Shown: one piece after another, positions 43,481 to 55,500 of the stretch
Layout: each line of letters opens with the position of its first letter
Numbering within the stretch: position 1 is the first letter of the stretch
From: Paraspadella gotoi
Taxonomy: Eukaryota; Chaetognatha
DNA: 64,000 nt
Assembly (NCBI GenBank): GCA_051294375.1
Contig: CM119265.1
Location: forward strand, 25,924,767-25,988,766
Reading direction: 5' to 3'
The notes under the pieces: model-generated
Told to the model about the DNA's origin: nothing
Databases searched by the model: none
Seen by the model: the letters and a program-made list of their open reading frames with translations, nothing else
Translations under genes and position numbers: made by a program

Positions 43481-46146
43481 ACATGACACCAATGAGGTCA
43501 GGATAAATCACGACATCACCTTCGCAAACGTAGCTCCCCTCATGAATCTTAGAGACGTTGCAGATTTGAAGGATGGAGCCGATCCTCCAAGTCGTCGTCC
43601 GCCCGTCGTCAGTCACGCCGTCCTGATTGGATGAGAAGGAGAATGACAAATAGAAACGCTTCAGTGATTAGTGAAGCTAGTAGCAAGTAAAGTAGCAAGT
43701 AAAGCTCGTAGACTTGCAGGGAGGAAGGCCTCAGGCCCCATGCGAACTTAGCCTGTCCAAAGTCAGGATAACTTATTTAAGGAACGACTGATTAGTTTTT
43801 CCATTGTTTGAACCAATTTCATTAACCGCCCCCTCCACCCCCCCTCCCCTTTTCACCTTGAAACATCTCATGAGGGCGAAGGGGATTTCCTCAGTGACGT
43901 TGGGATTGTTGGCGTTGGCGGCGACGCCTCTCGCGCCGTCGACGCCGCACGCGTAGTAATCGCGCCGCTCCTTCTGCCACGTGATCGTAGCCGCGCGAAG
44001 TTCCGGGAAATAGTCGGCGCGGCAGTCCAGTTGGAACTGCGCCCCCAACTGGCAAAAGGATGTACGAGGATTAAGTGACAGTCCAGTTGGAACTGCGACT
44101 CCAACTCGTAATCAATGATGGTATTAGGATGGCAGGTGGCAAGTGATGTCAAACGGGCAAGTAGCAGTTATATGGACCTGCCAGCCAAGTAGGGAATCGA
44201 TTGCTCTTGCAGCTTCACCTTGGTCTTGATCTCGTGCTCGTGTTCCAAGAGATTGTCCACCAACTCCGACTTGACGTCCTCCGGATCCTTGCAGTTCCTC
44301 TCTACGTCGCCGCCAGAGGTCGTCGCCGTCAAAATGGCGACGATCAAGATGGCGGCGATTCGGGCGACGGAGCCACCCTGGGAGTTGCGAGGCCCAAAAA
44401 TGAGGAAGAAATACAACTAAAGTCTTGAGCTTATTTTCTCTCGTTTTTAGGTTAGGTATTAGGTTAAGCTTTCGGTTAGTAATGAGGGTTAGGTTTAACG
44501 GTTAGGGGTTACGGGTTAGTGTTTGATATAAGGAATTAGAGTTTAAGGTTCGATAAAGGACTAGGCTAGGGTTAAGGATTAGTCCAGGAATTAAAAAAAA
44601 CAGAAATGTGGCGATTATGAAAAAGAGAAAAGACTTTTTGATAGGACAGTCGGTAAATCTGTAAAATTACTTAGAAATGTTTGTAAATTAATACAGGAAC
44701 ATTGAATAAAAGAATTAATAAAAATAACAATTTTTATTTTACCTCGTGGAAGGGCGAGGGTGGCGCCCGTCGTCTCATGTTATGTTTTTTTTTTAGTTTT
44801 CTTTTTTTTCTTTTTGCTTTGGTTTCCGGAGATGGAACGCGCGATCCGGGTCGTGAGTCAGAGGTGAAGGGGGGAAGGGACGAGACCAGGTCGGGGGTGG
44901 GGGCGAGAGGGAGAAAGGGGTTGTGGGGTTGAGAATTAGGGTCGAGGGGGGGAGGGTTTTGTGGTGGATGGGGCGGCGATCCTCGGTGGTAGAAAGGAGA
45001 CTCGGTCACGTACGTACGGGCGGCGTGTAAACGGGTGAGTGCAAACGACGTGCGAACGGCTGCGTGCAAACGTGGCTCGCACGAGAAGACGTAGTTAAAT
45101 ATTATTTAAAAATTAATTTAAAAGATCAGAAATTGAAGCTAGAAAACTAAACCAGGAGAACAGGTAAATTTTTTTTCTCGCTTTTGTTTGTTTATTTTTT
45201 TCTTCGTCCAAAAAATCGATTTTTTTTTCATCCGCGGGAAAAAGTGACAGGGAAGAGAGAGAGAGAGAGAGAAAGAGAGAGTCAACTTTAATTCCAACTC
45301 CGAAAAAAGCAACAACGTCGATGAAAGGCAAACGCTAAAAATGCTCAGGTGAACTGGGAAGAAAAGGAGACCGAGTGATTGATTCCTCGCTTCAAGTTGT
45401 TATGGTTTCCTCTCATCCAAGTTTATATTAATTTTCAATTGTTTTATTTATCCCTTTGGGCACTCGTTTCGTTAGCTTTTCGTTTTGTTTCGTAGCGATT
45501 TGATGAATTAATTTGGTTTAGTTTCGTTTTATAGTATATAAACTATATATACTAAAATTTCGATTACCGTTTTCTCTTCCATATTCAGACTGTGATCAAG
45601 AAAGGCACGGGTCATGAGTGTCGTTGTCGTTTTGTTTCCTAGTCAATGTTTCGTTTTGAGGCGAGAAAACAAAACGAAGAATCTCAAAAAAAAAAAAGAA
45701 AAAAGCTGAAGAAAAGAAGGAAGAAGCGAAGGTGAGTGAAGGCGGGCGAAGTTTAGACGATAAATGTTTACCTGAAATGGAGAAAGGTAATCATTTTTAT
45801 TAACTAAAATAGGCTATAAATATGTAATAAAACGTTCGCGAATTTCCCGTATCTCTGGTAGGACTCTTTGAAGACGGGTTATAATGATAAAAATCGGTGA
45901 TGACACTAATGAGTGATGACTGATGCCACAGTTGACAACCGTAAAATCAGATTTGATAAATTTTTTTTGACGAAAAAAGAAAGTATTGACTGCTGATTAT
46001 CTGTCGGGTGGATAACATGCATGTAAGGCAAAAAAATATAAATATATTGTCCACCTCGAATTACAACAGAATACAAAAAGTGTCTGATAAGTCATGTTAC
46101 TACTACTATTTCTAATCTCTCCTTCTCTCGGTCTCTTTCTTCTTCT

Positions 46147-46215
<69 letters not shown>

Positions 46216-47651
46216 CTCTCCACTCGTACTACAATCGCATCGCTGCTTTTTCTCTTCTCCCTCATTCTGGTGCGGTGCAATTGAAGAGAACAAATACATC
46301 CACAAGGCTGCAACCCCAAGCGTTCCAAAGCACTTGTACCAATCTACTATTTATTAAATCTGACAGTCAAGAACCCTCGCACTCGAAATTTTCAAAGAAG
46401 AGAAGAAAAATGAAGATCCGACGCCAACTGAAACAATAAGAAACATGCAATGCCGTTGCCGACCTTTTAAATATAACCATCTGAAAAAAAAGGGACTACG
46501 ACGACGACGACGACGACGACGACGCATCCTTGGCGGGCGACGATGACGAAGAGATCGATTGATACTTAGTTAACAATTGATAGCAATAAATTGACAATTG
46601 ATAGCAANNNNNNNNNNNNNNNNNNNNNNNNNNNNNNNNNNNNNNNNNNNNNNNNNNNNNNNNNNNNNNNNNNNNNNNNNNNNNNNNNNNNNNNNNNNNN
46701 NNNNNNNNNNNNNNNNNNNNNNNNNNNNNNNNNNNNNNNNNNNNNNNNNNNNNNNNNNNNNNNNNNNNNNNNNNNNNNNNNNNNNNNNNNNNNNNNNNNN
46801 NNNNNNNNNNNNNNNNNNNNNNNNNNNNNNNNNNNNNNNNNNNNNNNNNNNNNNNNNNNNNNNNNNNNNNNNNNNNNNNNNNNNNNNNNNNNNNNNNNNN
46901 NNNNNNNNNNNNNNNNNNNNNNNNNNNNNNNNNNNNNNNNNNNNNNNNNNNNNNNNNNNNNNNNNNNNNNNNNNNNNNNNNNNNNNNNNNNNNNNNNNNN
47001 NNNNNNNNNNNNNNNNNNNNNNNNNNNNNNNNNNNNNNNNNNNNNNNNNNNNNNNNNNNNNNNNNNNNNCAATTATTAAGCTAATATTTAATAATTATAA
47101 AAACGGTAGATAAATCAAAACTGTTCTAAGAAAAATAAGATGTCTGTCAATGAAAAAATTATGATTTTTAGGTGATTTGTATATTTTTTTAAAACTAATT
47201 TATAAGTACATCATTTAAAACTAAAAAAAAAACTGAAAAAAATGACTATACATTGTACAATGCCCCATACCCAATTAGTCTTTTCCCACCCAGGCGACAG
47301 CGTGACTTAAAAGCGAATCTGAAAGATAACGAAGACTCGCGAAAGAAAAAGAAAAAAAAAAGGAAANNNNNNNNNNNNNNNNNNNNNNNNNNNNNNNNNN
47401 NNNNNNNNNNNNNNNNNNNNNNNNNNNNNNNNNNNNNNNNNNNNNNNNNNNNNNNNNNNNNNNNNNNNNNNNNNNNNNNNNNNNNNNNNNNNNNNNNNNN
47501 NNNNNNNNNNNNNNNNNNNNNNNNNNNNNNNNNNNNNNNNNNNNNNNNNNNNNNNNNNNNNNNNNNNNNNNNNNNNNNNNNNNNNNNNNNNNNNNNNNNN
47601 NNNNNNNNNNNNNNNNNNNNNNNNNNNNNNNNNNNNNNNNNNNNNNNNNNN

Positions 47652-47683
<32 letters not shown>

Positions 47684-48632
47684 GACTAATGAGTAGAGGT
47701 CTAAGACCTGGAGTTATCGGCTACGTAGGCAATAATGGAAGCTTTGGTTTTATTTTGCAGATTCGCTTCTATCTACCGTTTTTATCGTTTTTTAGTCGGA
47801 TCTTCTAATCCGCAGATTCCGACTCTATAATTCACATTGTCGGTCTGTTAATCAATTAATTAATAAATAATTAATCGGACAATTAATCAATCTATTAATT
47901 ATTCAATCAATCTATTTATTTAGTTATCTATAAATTAATTATTCAATCAATCAATTTATTTATAAATTAATTATTTAATCATTTAATCAATCAATCAAGT
48001 CAATCGTTATCGGCATTATTGTCGTTGTCGCCATCATCGTCGTTTTTGCTTTTATCGTGGTAAGTGACGAAAAGATCTAAAAACAAACATTTCAGACCAA
48101 ATTAATTAATTTATTAATTAAATTATTATTTTAGTTTATATAGATTGTATTAATTAATAAATAATGATCGTGGGCAGATCCGACATCGTTTGCTCAATCT
48201 TGTTCTTTTAAAAAAAATTAAAATTTTAAAATATAATTAAAATTCTTTCAGGATATATAACTGAAAATATTATATATATAAATCTAATATATACATTTTT
48301 TTGGAGCGCGCAATGGTCATCGCGCTAAAGTCTACACAGTAACGGTAAACAGGCGATGGTCAGGTTGAAAAGAGGCGCGAATAAGTCAATGTAAAAAAAA
48401 AGCAACGAAAACTTTTTTTCTTTAAATTATAAAATAAAGGCGTCCGTCCGTCTTCCTTCTCNNNNNNNNNNNNNNNNNNNNNNNNNTTGTTTATTGGGTT
48501 TGTTTTGCTTTCTTTTTCATAAAAACGATGAAGTTTCTCAAACTCGTTTGTATTTCGGGGTTTGTTGCATGATAAGTCGTTAACACGAGAGGGTAGGATG
48601 TGAGAGACGAGAGGAAGAGATGAGAGGAGAGC

Positions 48633-48678
<46 letters not shown>

Positions 48679-49476
48679 AAGAGAGAGAGAGAGAAGAGAG
48701 AGAAAGGAGAGAGAGAGAGAGAGAGAGAGAACTCTGCGAAAACACTCACAAAAGTGATAGAGGCTCTGAGAATGGGAGAAAAAAAAACTTTCTAGGCTGC
48801 GAAACTTACTTTCCTTTAAAAACTTAATTCCTTGAGACAGCAAAAAAATAATAACGACATTTACAATACAACATTATTTGAGGTATTGGGTTTATTTCTT
48901 TTTTCTACGACTATACAATAGACAATAAGAAATGATGTACATGTGAGTGAGATCTTCGGTTAAAAAAAAGTAATAAATAAAAAATTAATGTGAGGGATTT
49001 ACATGTGATATGACGGGAAAAGAATGGGAAGAGATTTAAAAAAGTCTGTAGAATGAAAAGAAAAAATGCAATAGATGAATACACACCACAAGTGGAAATT
49101 AAAAAAAGTATCTATAACCGGGGGGGGAAAATATAACGAACTTAATTAGAAAAGGCTAATTCTGTTGATAGATTGATAATTAGTATTTTTGGGTGAATAT
49201 TACTTGGTATCAAGAATTAAGTAACATATTAACCATGGCAACTTGGTTTATTTTTTGATTTGATACAAATACCTTTTCTTTCAATAACTTAAAAGTTTTG
49301 AGTAGCGATGAGAGAATAGAAAAAATGTGACAGGAATTTTGTTGTGTCTTATTAATATATTATTCTATAATTAAAGATGAGCACTGTCACGAAAAACGTG
49401 TTGAGTAAAACGAATAAGGAATCACTGCGAAACTAGAAGGATAAAGCGCGAGGAGAGAGAGAGGCAACGATTGGAG

Positions 49477-49524
<48 letters not shown>

Positions 49525-52500
49525 AGAGAAGATGAGAGAGGTCCCTATTATGGCAGAGAGTATAGTATGAAAAATAATAGAAAAACTATGTTTGACACCT
49601 GAGAAATACAAAAATACGTCTGAAGGATCTAAAAACTATTGGGAAATCTGTTTCATACAAAAGTTGTCATAGCTTGTCGTTATATGAGTGAGCAAAATGA
49701 ATAAATAGACTATACTCTTGCTCTTTGCGCCTGACTGTTCGCGATTAGAGAGAGGCTCAAGCGAATGAAAAACTATTACAAAAGCTCTTGTTAATATAAA
49801 ACGAGTGAAACATATAATTTGGGAAAAGAGAATAAGAACAGAAAAACAAAAGTTGTGGCCGTGAACTATGGATAAAATATTTTTGTAAATATAAACCTAA
49901 AGAATGGAAAATACTAGTTTTAGATATGTATTTATAAACCTTTTTTCATTATTTTCTTCTCTCTGGAGAGAGAGAGAGAAAGGGCGATATTTTAATCTTT
50001 TTTTACGAGCGAAAAAACACGAAGAGACACAAGGCAATATGGTGAGGAAAATTCTATATATAAGGTAAAAATAAAAAATTATACAATTGCTGGTTGCGTC
50101 GAGTCAAAATAGCGCATATAAAGAGAAAAATAATGAGATAGTTTGAAAGTGAAAAGAACGTGAAGTACACTTTGACAGACTAGTCCAATAGTATGGCCTT
50201 TTGAGATACCATACATACATACATTGATACATAGTTTAGCAAATAACTGAGTAGAACTTTGACTGACCTGATCCCTTTAGAGCTTTATTTGAACATAACG
50301 AAGATCTTAGTCGTCATACTCAAAAACTTGTACTTTCCAGATTTTTCTCAAGCTTCAAGTTTTTAAAAATACACTTGTTGAAGATCCAATTATTCCTTTG
50401 AGGAATATAGAATATATCATTTCTCGACAACATTAACACTTTCGGTCTTTATAAGTTTCATATTTTTTATTAATCAGATGAAATATATTTGCAATAAAAA
50501 AAAAAAAATTCTTAAGAAACTGGTATACAAATTAATAGCTTGATTCCGATGGAGTTTAGGCTTGGTAAAGGATAGCTTGGTTTCGTAGGCGCGAGATACA
50601 CATTTTGCTATGAGAAAAATTACTGGCACCAGAATTCATTTGTTATTTACTGCAATTAATAGAAGTTCACTGAATCTTAAGGGTTCATATAGTTTCTGTG
50701 TCCGGGTCAATTTATTTCACCGAAGGTTAATACTAATTGGAGAGGAATGGTCGGGAAGGAAGAGAGAGAGAAAGTAGAGAGAGTAGCAGAGATGAGAGCA
50801 GAGTAGAAGGAGAGTATTGAGAGAGAGAGACGAGCAGAGAGAGAGAGAAAGTACTCTAATAAGGGGAGAAGAGTGAAGTAGAAAAATTAAATTATCCTGA
50901 TAGGTCCGAAAATTGAGCCCCATTACATAATTAATATATATAATATATTGCGCACAATTTATTTTAGGTTTTGTATTTAGTTCGTGCTGAGAGAGAGGAA
51001 TAGAGACGAGATCCCAAAATACACGGGGATAAAAAAGTATAGAGAAAAAAAAAGTAAAGTTGATGTACAGTAAAGCACAGAAGTATTTGTATTTAGAATT
51101 ATTTAAAGCGCTGATAAGGTTATTCGGCGGTAAATGAGCGAATTTCAAAATTCTTATTTTTAATATTTTGGGGTCTCTCGTGAACTATTAGCCTGACGTT
51201 CAATAAAAAAGTTTGTTTGTTTCATTTCTTTTATTAGAAATTAAACAAATATAAATGTTTTTTGTTTTTCGCTTGGCGCGTCAGTCCGTCGCGATACGAT
51301 TGAGGCTTATGTGTGAGAAGGAGAGACCTATAGTCATTAAACTTGAGCCCTTAACTGTTACTTTGTCGATTAAACAAAAATAAATAAAGAATTAATAAAT
51401 ACGGGCGGATTGTCCAGGAAAATGATAAAAAGAGAAAAAACCTCTACAAAAAGTTTTAGTAGCTATTAACGTAAAATAATAATATATAACAAAAATAAAG
51501 AAAAAAAATACTATTGCGTATTTCTTTTTTTGTTTAAATATGAAATAACCGGGATGGTCAGATAAATGGAACCGAGCGGGACGGACGACGCGCACCTGCG
51601 CGCTCGTTAAGGTCTGAAGGTCGAAGGTCGATGGTGGGGCAGAATTCGCAATGTCAACTCCTAATTTTTTTCTTCTTTTTAATTTTTATTGATGGAAATT
51701 AAAGGTGAAGGAAAATAAATTGAGAATTAAATATGTATTTCCTGGTTTTTCTCATGTTTTCGCTGTATTTTGAAGTCCTTTATTTTTTCAACTGCAAGTT
51801 TTGTCGTTATGTTTTTTTATCATATGTGGATTTACTCGTTTCGTTTTTATATCCTGGTAGCGACAATGACGCCGGAAGAACGCCACCGAGCCGAGCCATC
51901 GACGAACAAGCGCAACGAACGACCGCCGACTCTATTCTGACCAGAAGCCGACGTCAAGGGGCGTGCATCTGTCGCAGAACTCGGACGCCGGCCGCTTTGC
52001 ACTTGGAACGGGGAACAGCGCCCACATCGCGAAAGTACGAGTAACGGTGTCGAGATTGAATCTCTCTCTCGTCAGGTGGACCAGCACCTGATAGAAAGGA
52101 GAGTACGGGGGTGAGAAAAAGAAGGGAGAGAGATTGGTATGTACGGGGGGGAGAGAGATGGGGGGTGTGGGAGTATATTAATTATTATTATTATGATTAT
52201 CTCAATGATTATATTATTATTATTATTATTGTATAACATTATATATTTATTCCGAGACATAATAAATTTCATATAAATGGCAGCTGAAAAATTTAACAAT
52301 CTTCTCAAGATGACTGTTATTATAATGTACTCTTTACATCTTTATTATCTTTTTATTCTCAAGCCGGAGGTACTCAGAGAACGGTGCTGATAAATGCGGG
52401 CAACGCGGAGATCAATATTTAATGAAAACGGAAGGAGCACGAAGGATTCTCTTTAACTGAATGTTCGATCTCGAATATATAGCAAAACGGAGGAAATTGA

Positions 52501-55500
52501 CTTAAGTCAAAAGCGCGAAGGAAGAAATAATTTAGCAGAAACGCAAATAAAACAGAGTGAAGAACATAGATAATAAGCACAGAAATAAAAAAGAATACTA
52601 ATCAGATATATCCAAATAGAGAAATAACGGGGAATATCATCGAACCAGAAAATAAAAACTTGTTAATCGATCGATAACTCCAGATTTGCTCTCAAATTCA
52701 TTTTTATTGATTTATCTCTGCATTTATATTCAAAATTCTAAATATATTCATGTCATTAATCAATATAAATTCAGTCCAATCAATCAAAATCTATAAATCA
52801 ATTAATCACATTCATTATCTGGTGGGGTGCGCAAGAAATAAAAAACTCGCATTTTGTTTACTATGACAACTCATGAACCAAAAAAAAAACTTTGGATTTT
52901 CATTGTGACGCCTTCCCAAAAATGTTCAAACGACGTAATTTGATATTTTAATTAGGTTGAAATTGAAGTAAAGAGACGAAAGTGGTCGAAACCAGAATAC
53001 TCTGTATTAATTAAACTTTTCTTAACAATTTCAAGTTGGTCCTACAAGAAAATTATTGCATTAATTCGAAATAGTACTAGACTATTCGAGTTACTTTTAG
53101 TATATTTTATGATTAGAATTAATATTTATGGTGAGAGTACACTAACCTAAAGCGGGTGCAACAATCGGTCGAATAAGAAAGCCTAATATCAAAATGAGAG
53201 TCAACGAGAAAATATATAGGTAACTAACCATCTAATTAAATTAGGGTCGAACTATTAATCATCGTATCATTGTCATGAAATAAAGACGAAATTCATGACA
53301 CGAACTTTCGTTAACAAAGTTTAATTCATTAGCATCATTACCTTGTTTTCATTTTCGTTATGCAATACACACTTAACGCCAATAAATATGGACATGGGCG
53401 TGGTCCACTTAGAGAAGAATTAACGATATCTGATAAAAGAAGCTTATAAAGAGCGCCACCTGGAATTGCACAAAAGGGTAAACTGACACATTCCGAAGTG
53501 ATGGGGATTGGCAGCGATCAACACTTTGAGGTGAAAGAGAAGAAAGAGGAGTGAGAAAAGATTAAAACCGTTAAACAGACGCCACGTGGTTGAAAAAAGA
53601 AAAAGTTGATTTTGACCTGATAAAATAAGTTGAGACAAGTATTTAAAACACAAAATTGTATATCTTTACAAAGCGCACCTGTACAAAATATTCAAATCAA
53701 ACAACTATTTAAATTTTAATGAAGCACTACAAAGGGAACTACTACGTACAAATCAGGCGAGGATAATTATTAAGTGCGAAAATTTCAAACTACTATATAC
53801 ACTAACTTAAAGTCCCCAAAAAAATATGTTATATAATTTGATCCTATTGTGAGGTTTAATAAAAAATCATCTTATTCGTATTTAATTTATATTTGAATTC
53901 CAAAGATCTAATGAAAAAACAAATATTTACTGGTGAAAAATTTGTAGAAGTAAAAATGTCCTTAAATTGCTCAAATTATTTACCAAAACCCAACCTCACA
54001 TTTTGGAACCGTGATGCATGTAATATAATCGTGAGTGGCGTGTCCGTGGTCGGACTCAAACCACGTGGGAATCTGGTTTAGATCCAATTTTCTTTAGGCA
54101 GCCACACGGTGTAAAGCAGAGACGAAGACAGAGGAAGGGCGGGCAGACGGACGAACGGAGGAGAGACGTAAATAGACAAGAGACCATCGAGTGGACGTTA
54201 TGAGCGCAACTTTAGGAAAGACTCAAGTAACAATAATGATAGTTGGTAGAATTGATCCCACGAAGAGGTCGCAAGAATTTGCCAACGCCCCACCGCAAAT
54301 CATGAAATAGCAAATCGAGTAAGCAATCAATCAAGCCATTCGTTAACACAGCCCGATTTCTCTCGACGGAGTGGTTGTAAACTAAATCTAACGGAGCTGT
54401 TCTACTCCAAAATCAATCGACAGACTACCAATCAATCAATCAAGTCCGAACTCACTTGAAGTGTTGTTCCTGATTGGCGACGCCAAAGGCGACGGACGGC
54501 GAAGACGAGTTTTGAGGATCGCGTTGTTGCATGACTGCTGCTAGCTGCTGAGATTCCCCGCTGCTGGCCGGCCAAGGGAACTGAAGCTGGAAGTTAGGGC
54601 GGTCGAGAGGGCCGATAAGGGACGGAAATGAACATCGATTCGCGAGATCGTCGACCCGGACGCGCAGAACGTCTCCGTCTCTCTCTGGCGGCCGGAAGAC
54701 GTCGCCCCCGTGAAGGCGAGCCGGGGTCGGTTTCTTCCGGCGCGTCACGCGCTCTTCGAAGCCACCGCCCGCCGCGATTTAGAGTTTGCCTTCCGCCTGC
54801 TTCTGCCGCCGCCGGCGTGGGCGCCAGAAGACGCCAAGTCGCACGACCCCGAACGAGTGTCGCCGCCACGGAAGACGCCGGTGTGGGATCCGTCTTTGGG
54901 GGGACGCCAACAATGTTTACACCTTTCGTCCCTTCTGGCCGCGAGAACAGACAGCAAACGCTGCCTCTGCTCTCGGCAGATGACGAATAAAAGCGACATC
55001 TGCGGGATCATCCACAAGCGCCAAGTCTCGACGGGGAGGAAACGCCGAAAGGAGGAATTCCGGGATGCCCGCTCGACGGCCCAGGCCTTAATCGGTAGAG
55101 AAGGGGGGGGCAAGAATGAAATAACATACGTTATATATAAATACTCGACTTAATTTGAGAAATAAAATCATTTAAATATGTAAATATTAAAAAATATTCA
55201 TGAACTAGAATGCCCGAGTTTGTTATGATAATCGAGAATTTGTTTAATGTGTGTTGGTTTTTTTTTGAATCAAGTGAGATTTTGAACTATTTAGTGGATT
55301 AATTGATTTAGTTTTCAATAATGCGTTTTTCGCTTAATTTATCCCGATTACCGATTCGACGATACATACATTTGTGCAGGCAAGAGGAGATTTTGTGAGA
55401 CAAGACGTTATCATTTTACATTACATTTTATTTAAGTATTTTCATTTATAATTATATTCTAATGGATATCATATATTGTATTATTATTATATAGTTAAAT

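Noticed and set aside
46566-47113. Long frames across N runs (also at 57.9 and 60.1 kb)
   Set aside because: They consist of unknown residues in assembly gaps.
54022-54115. Functional tRNA gene
   Set aside because: The acceptor stem is only partly paired and the anticodon arm is irregular, so a tRNA-derived remnant is likelier.
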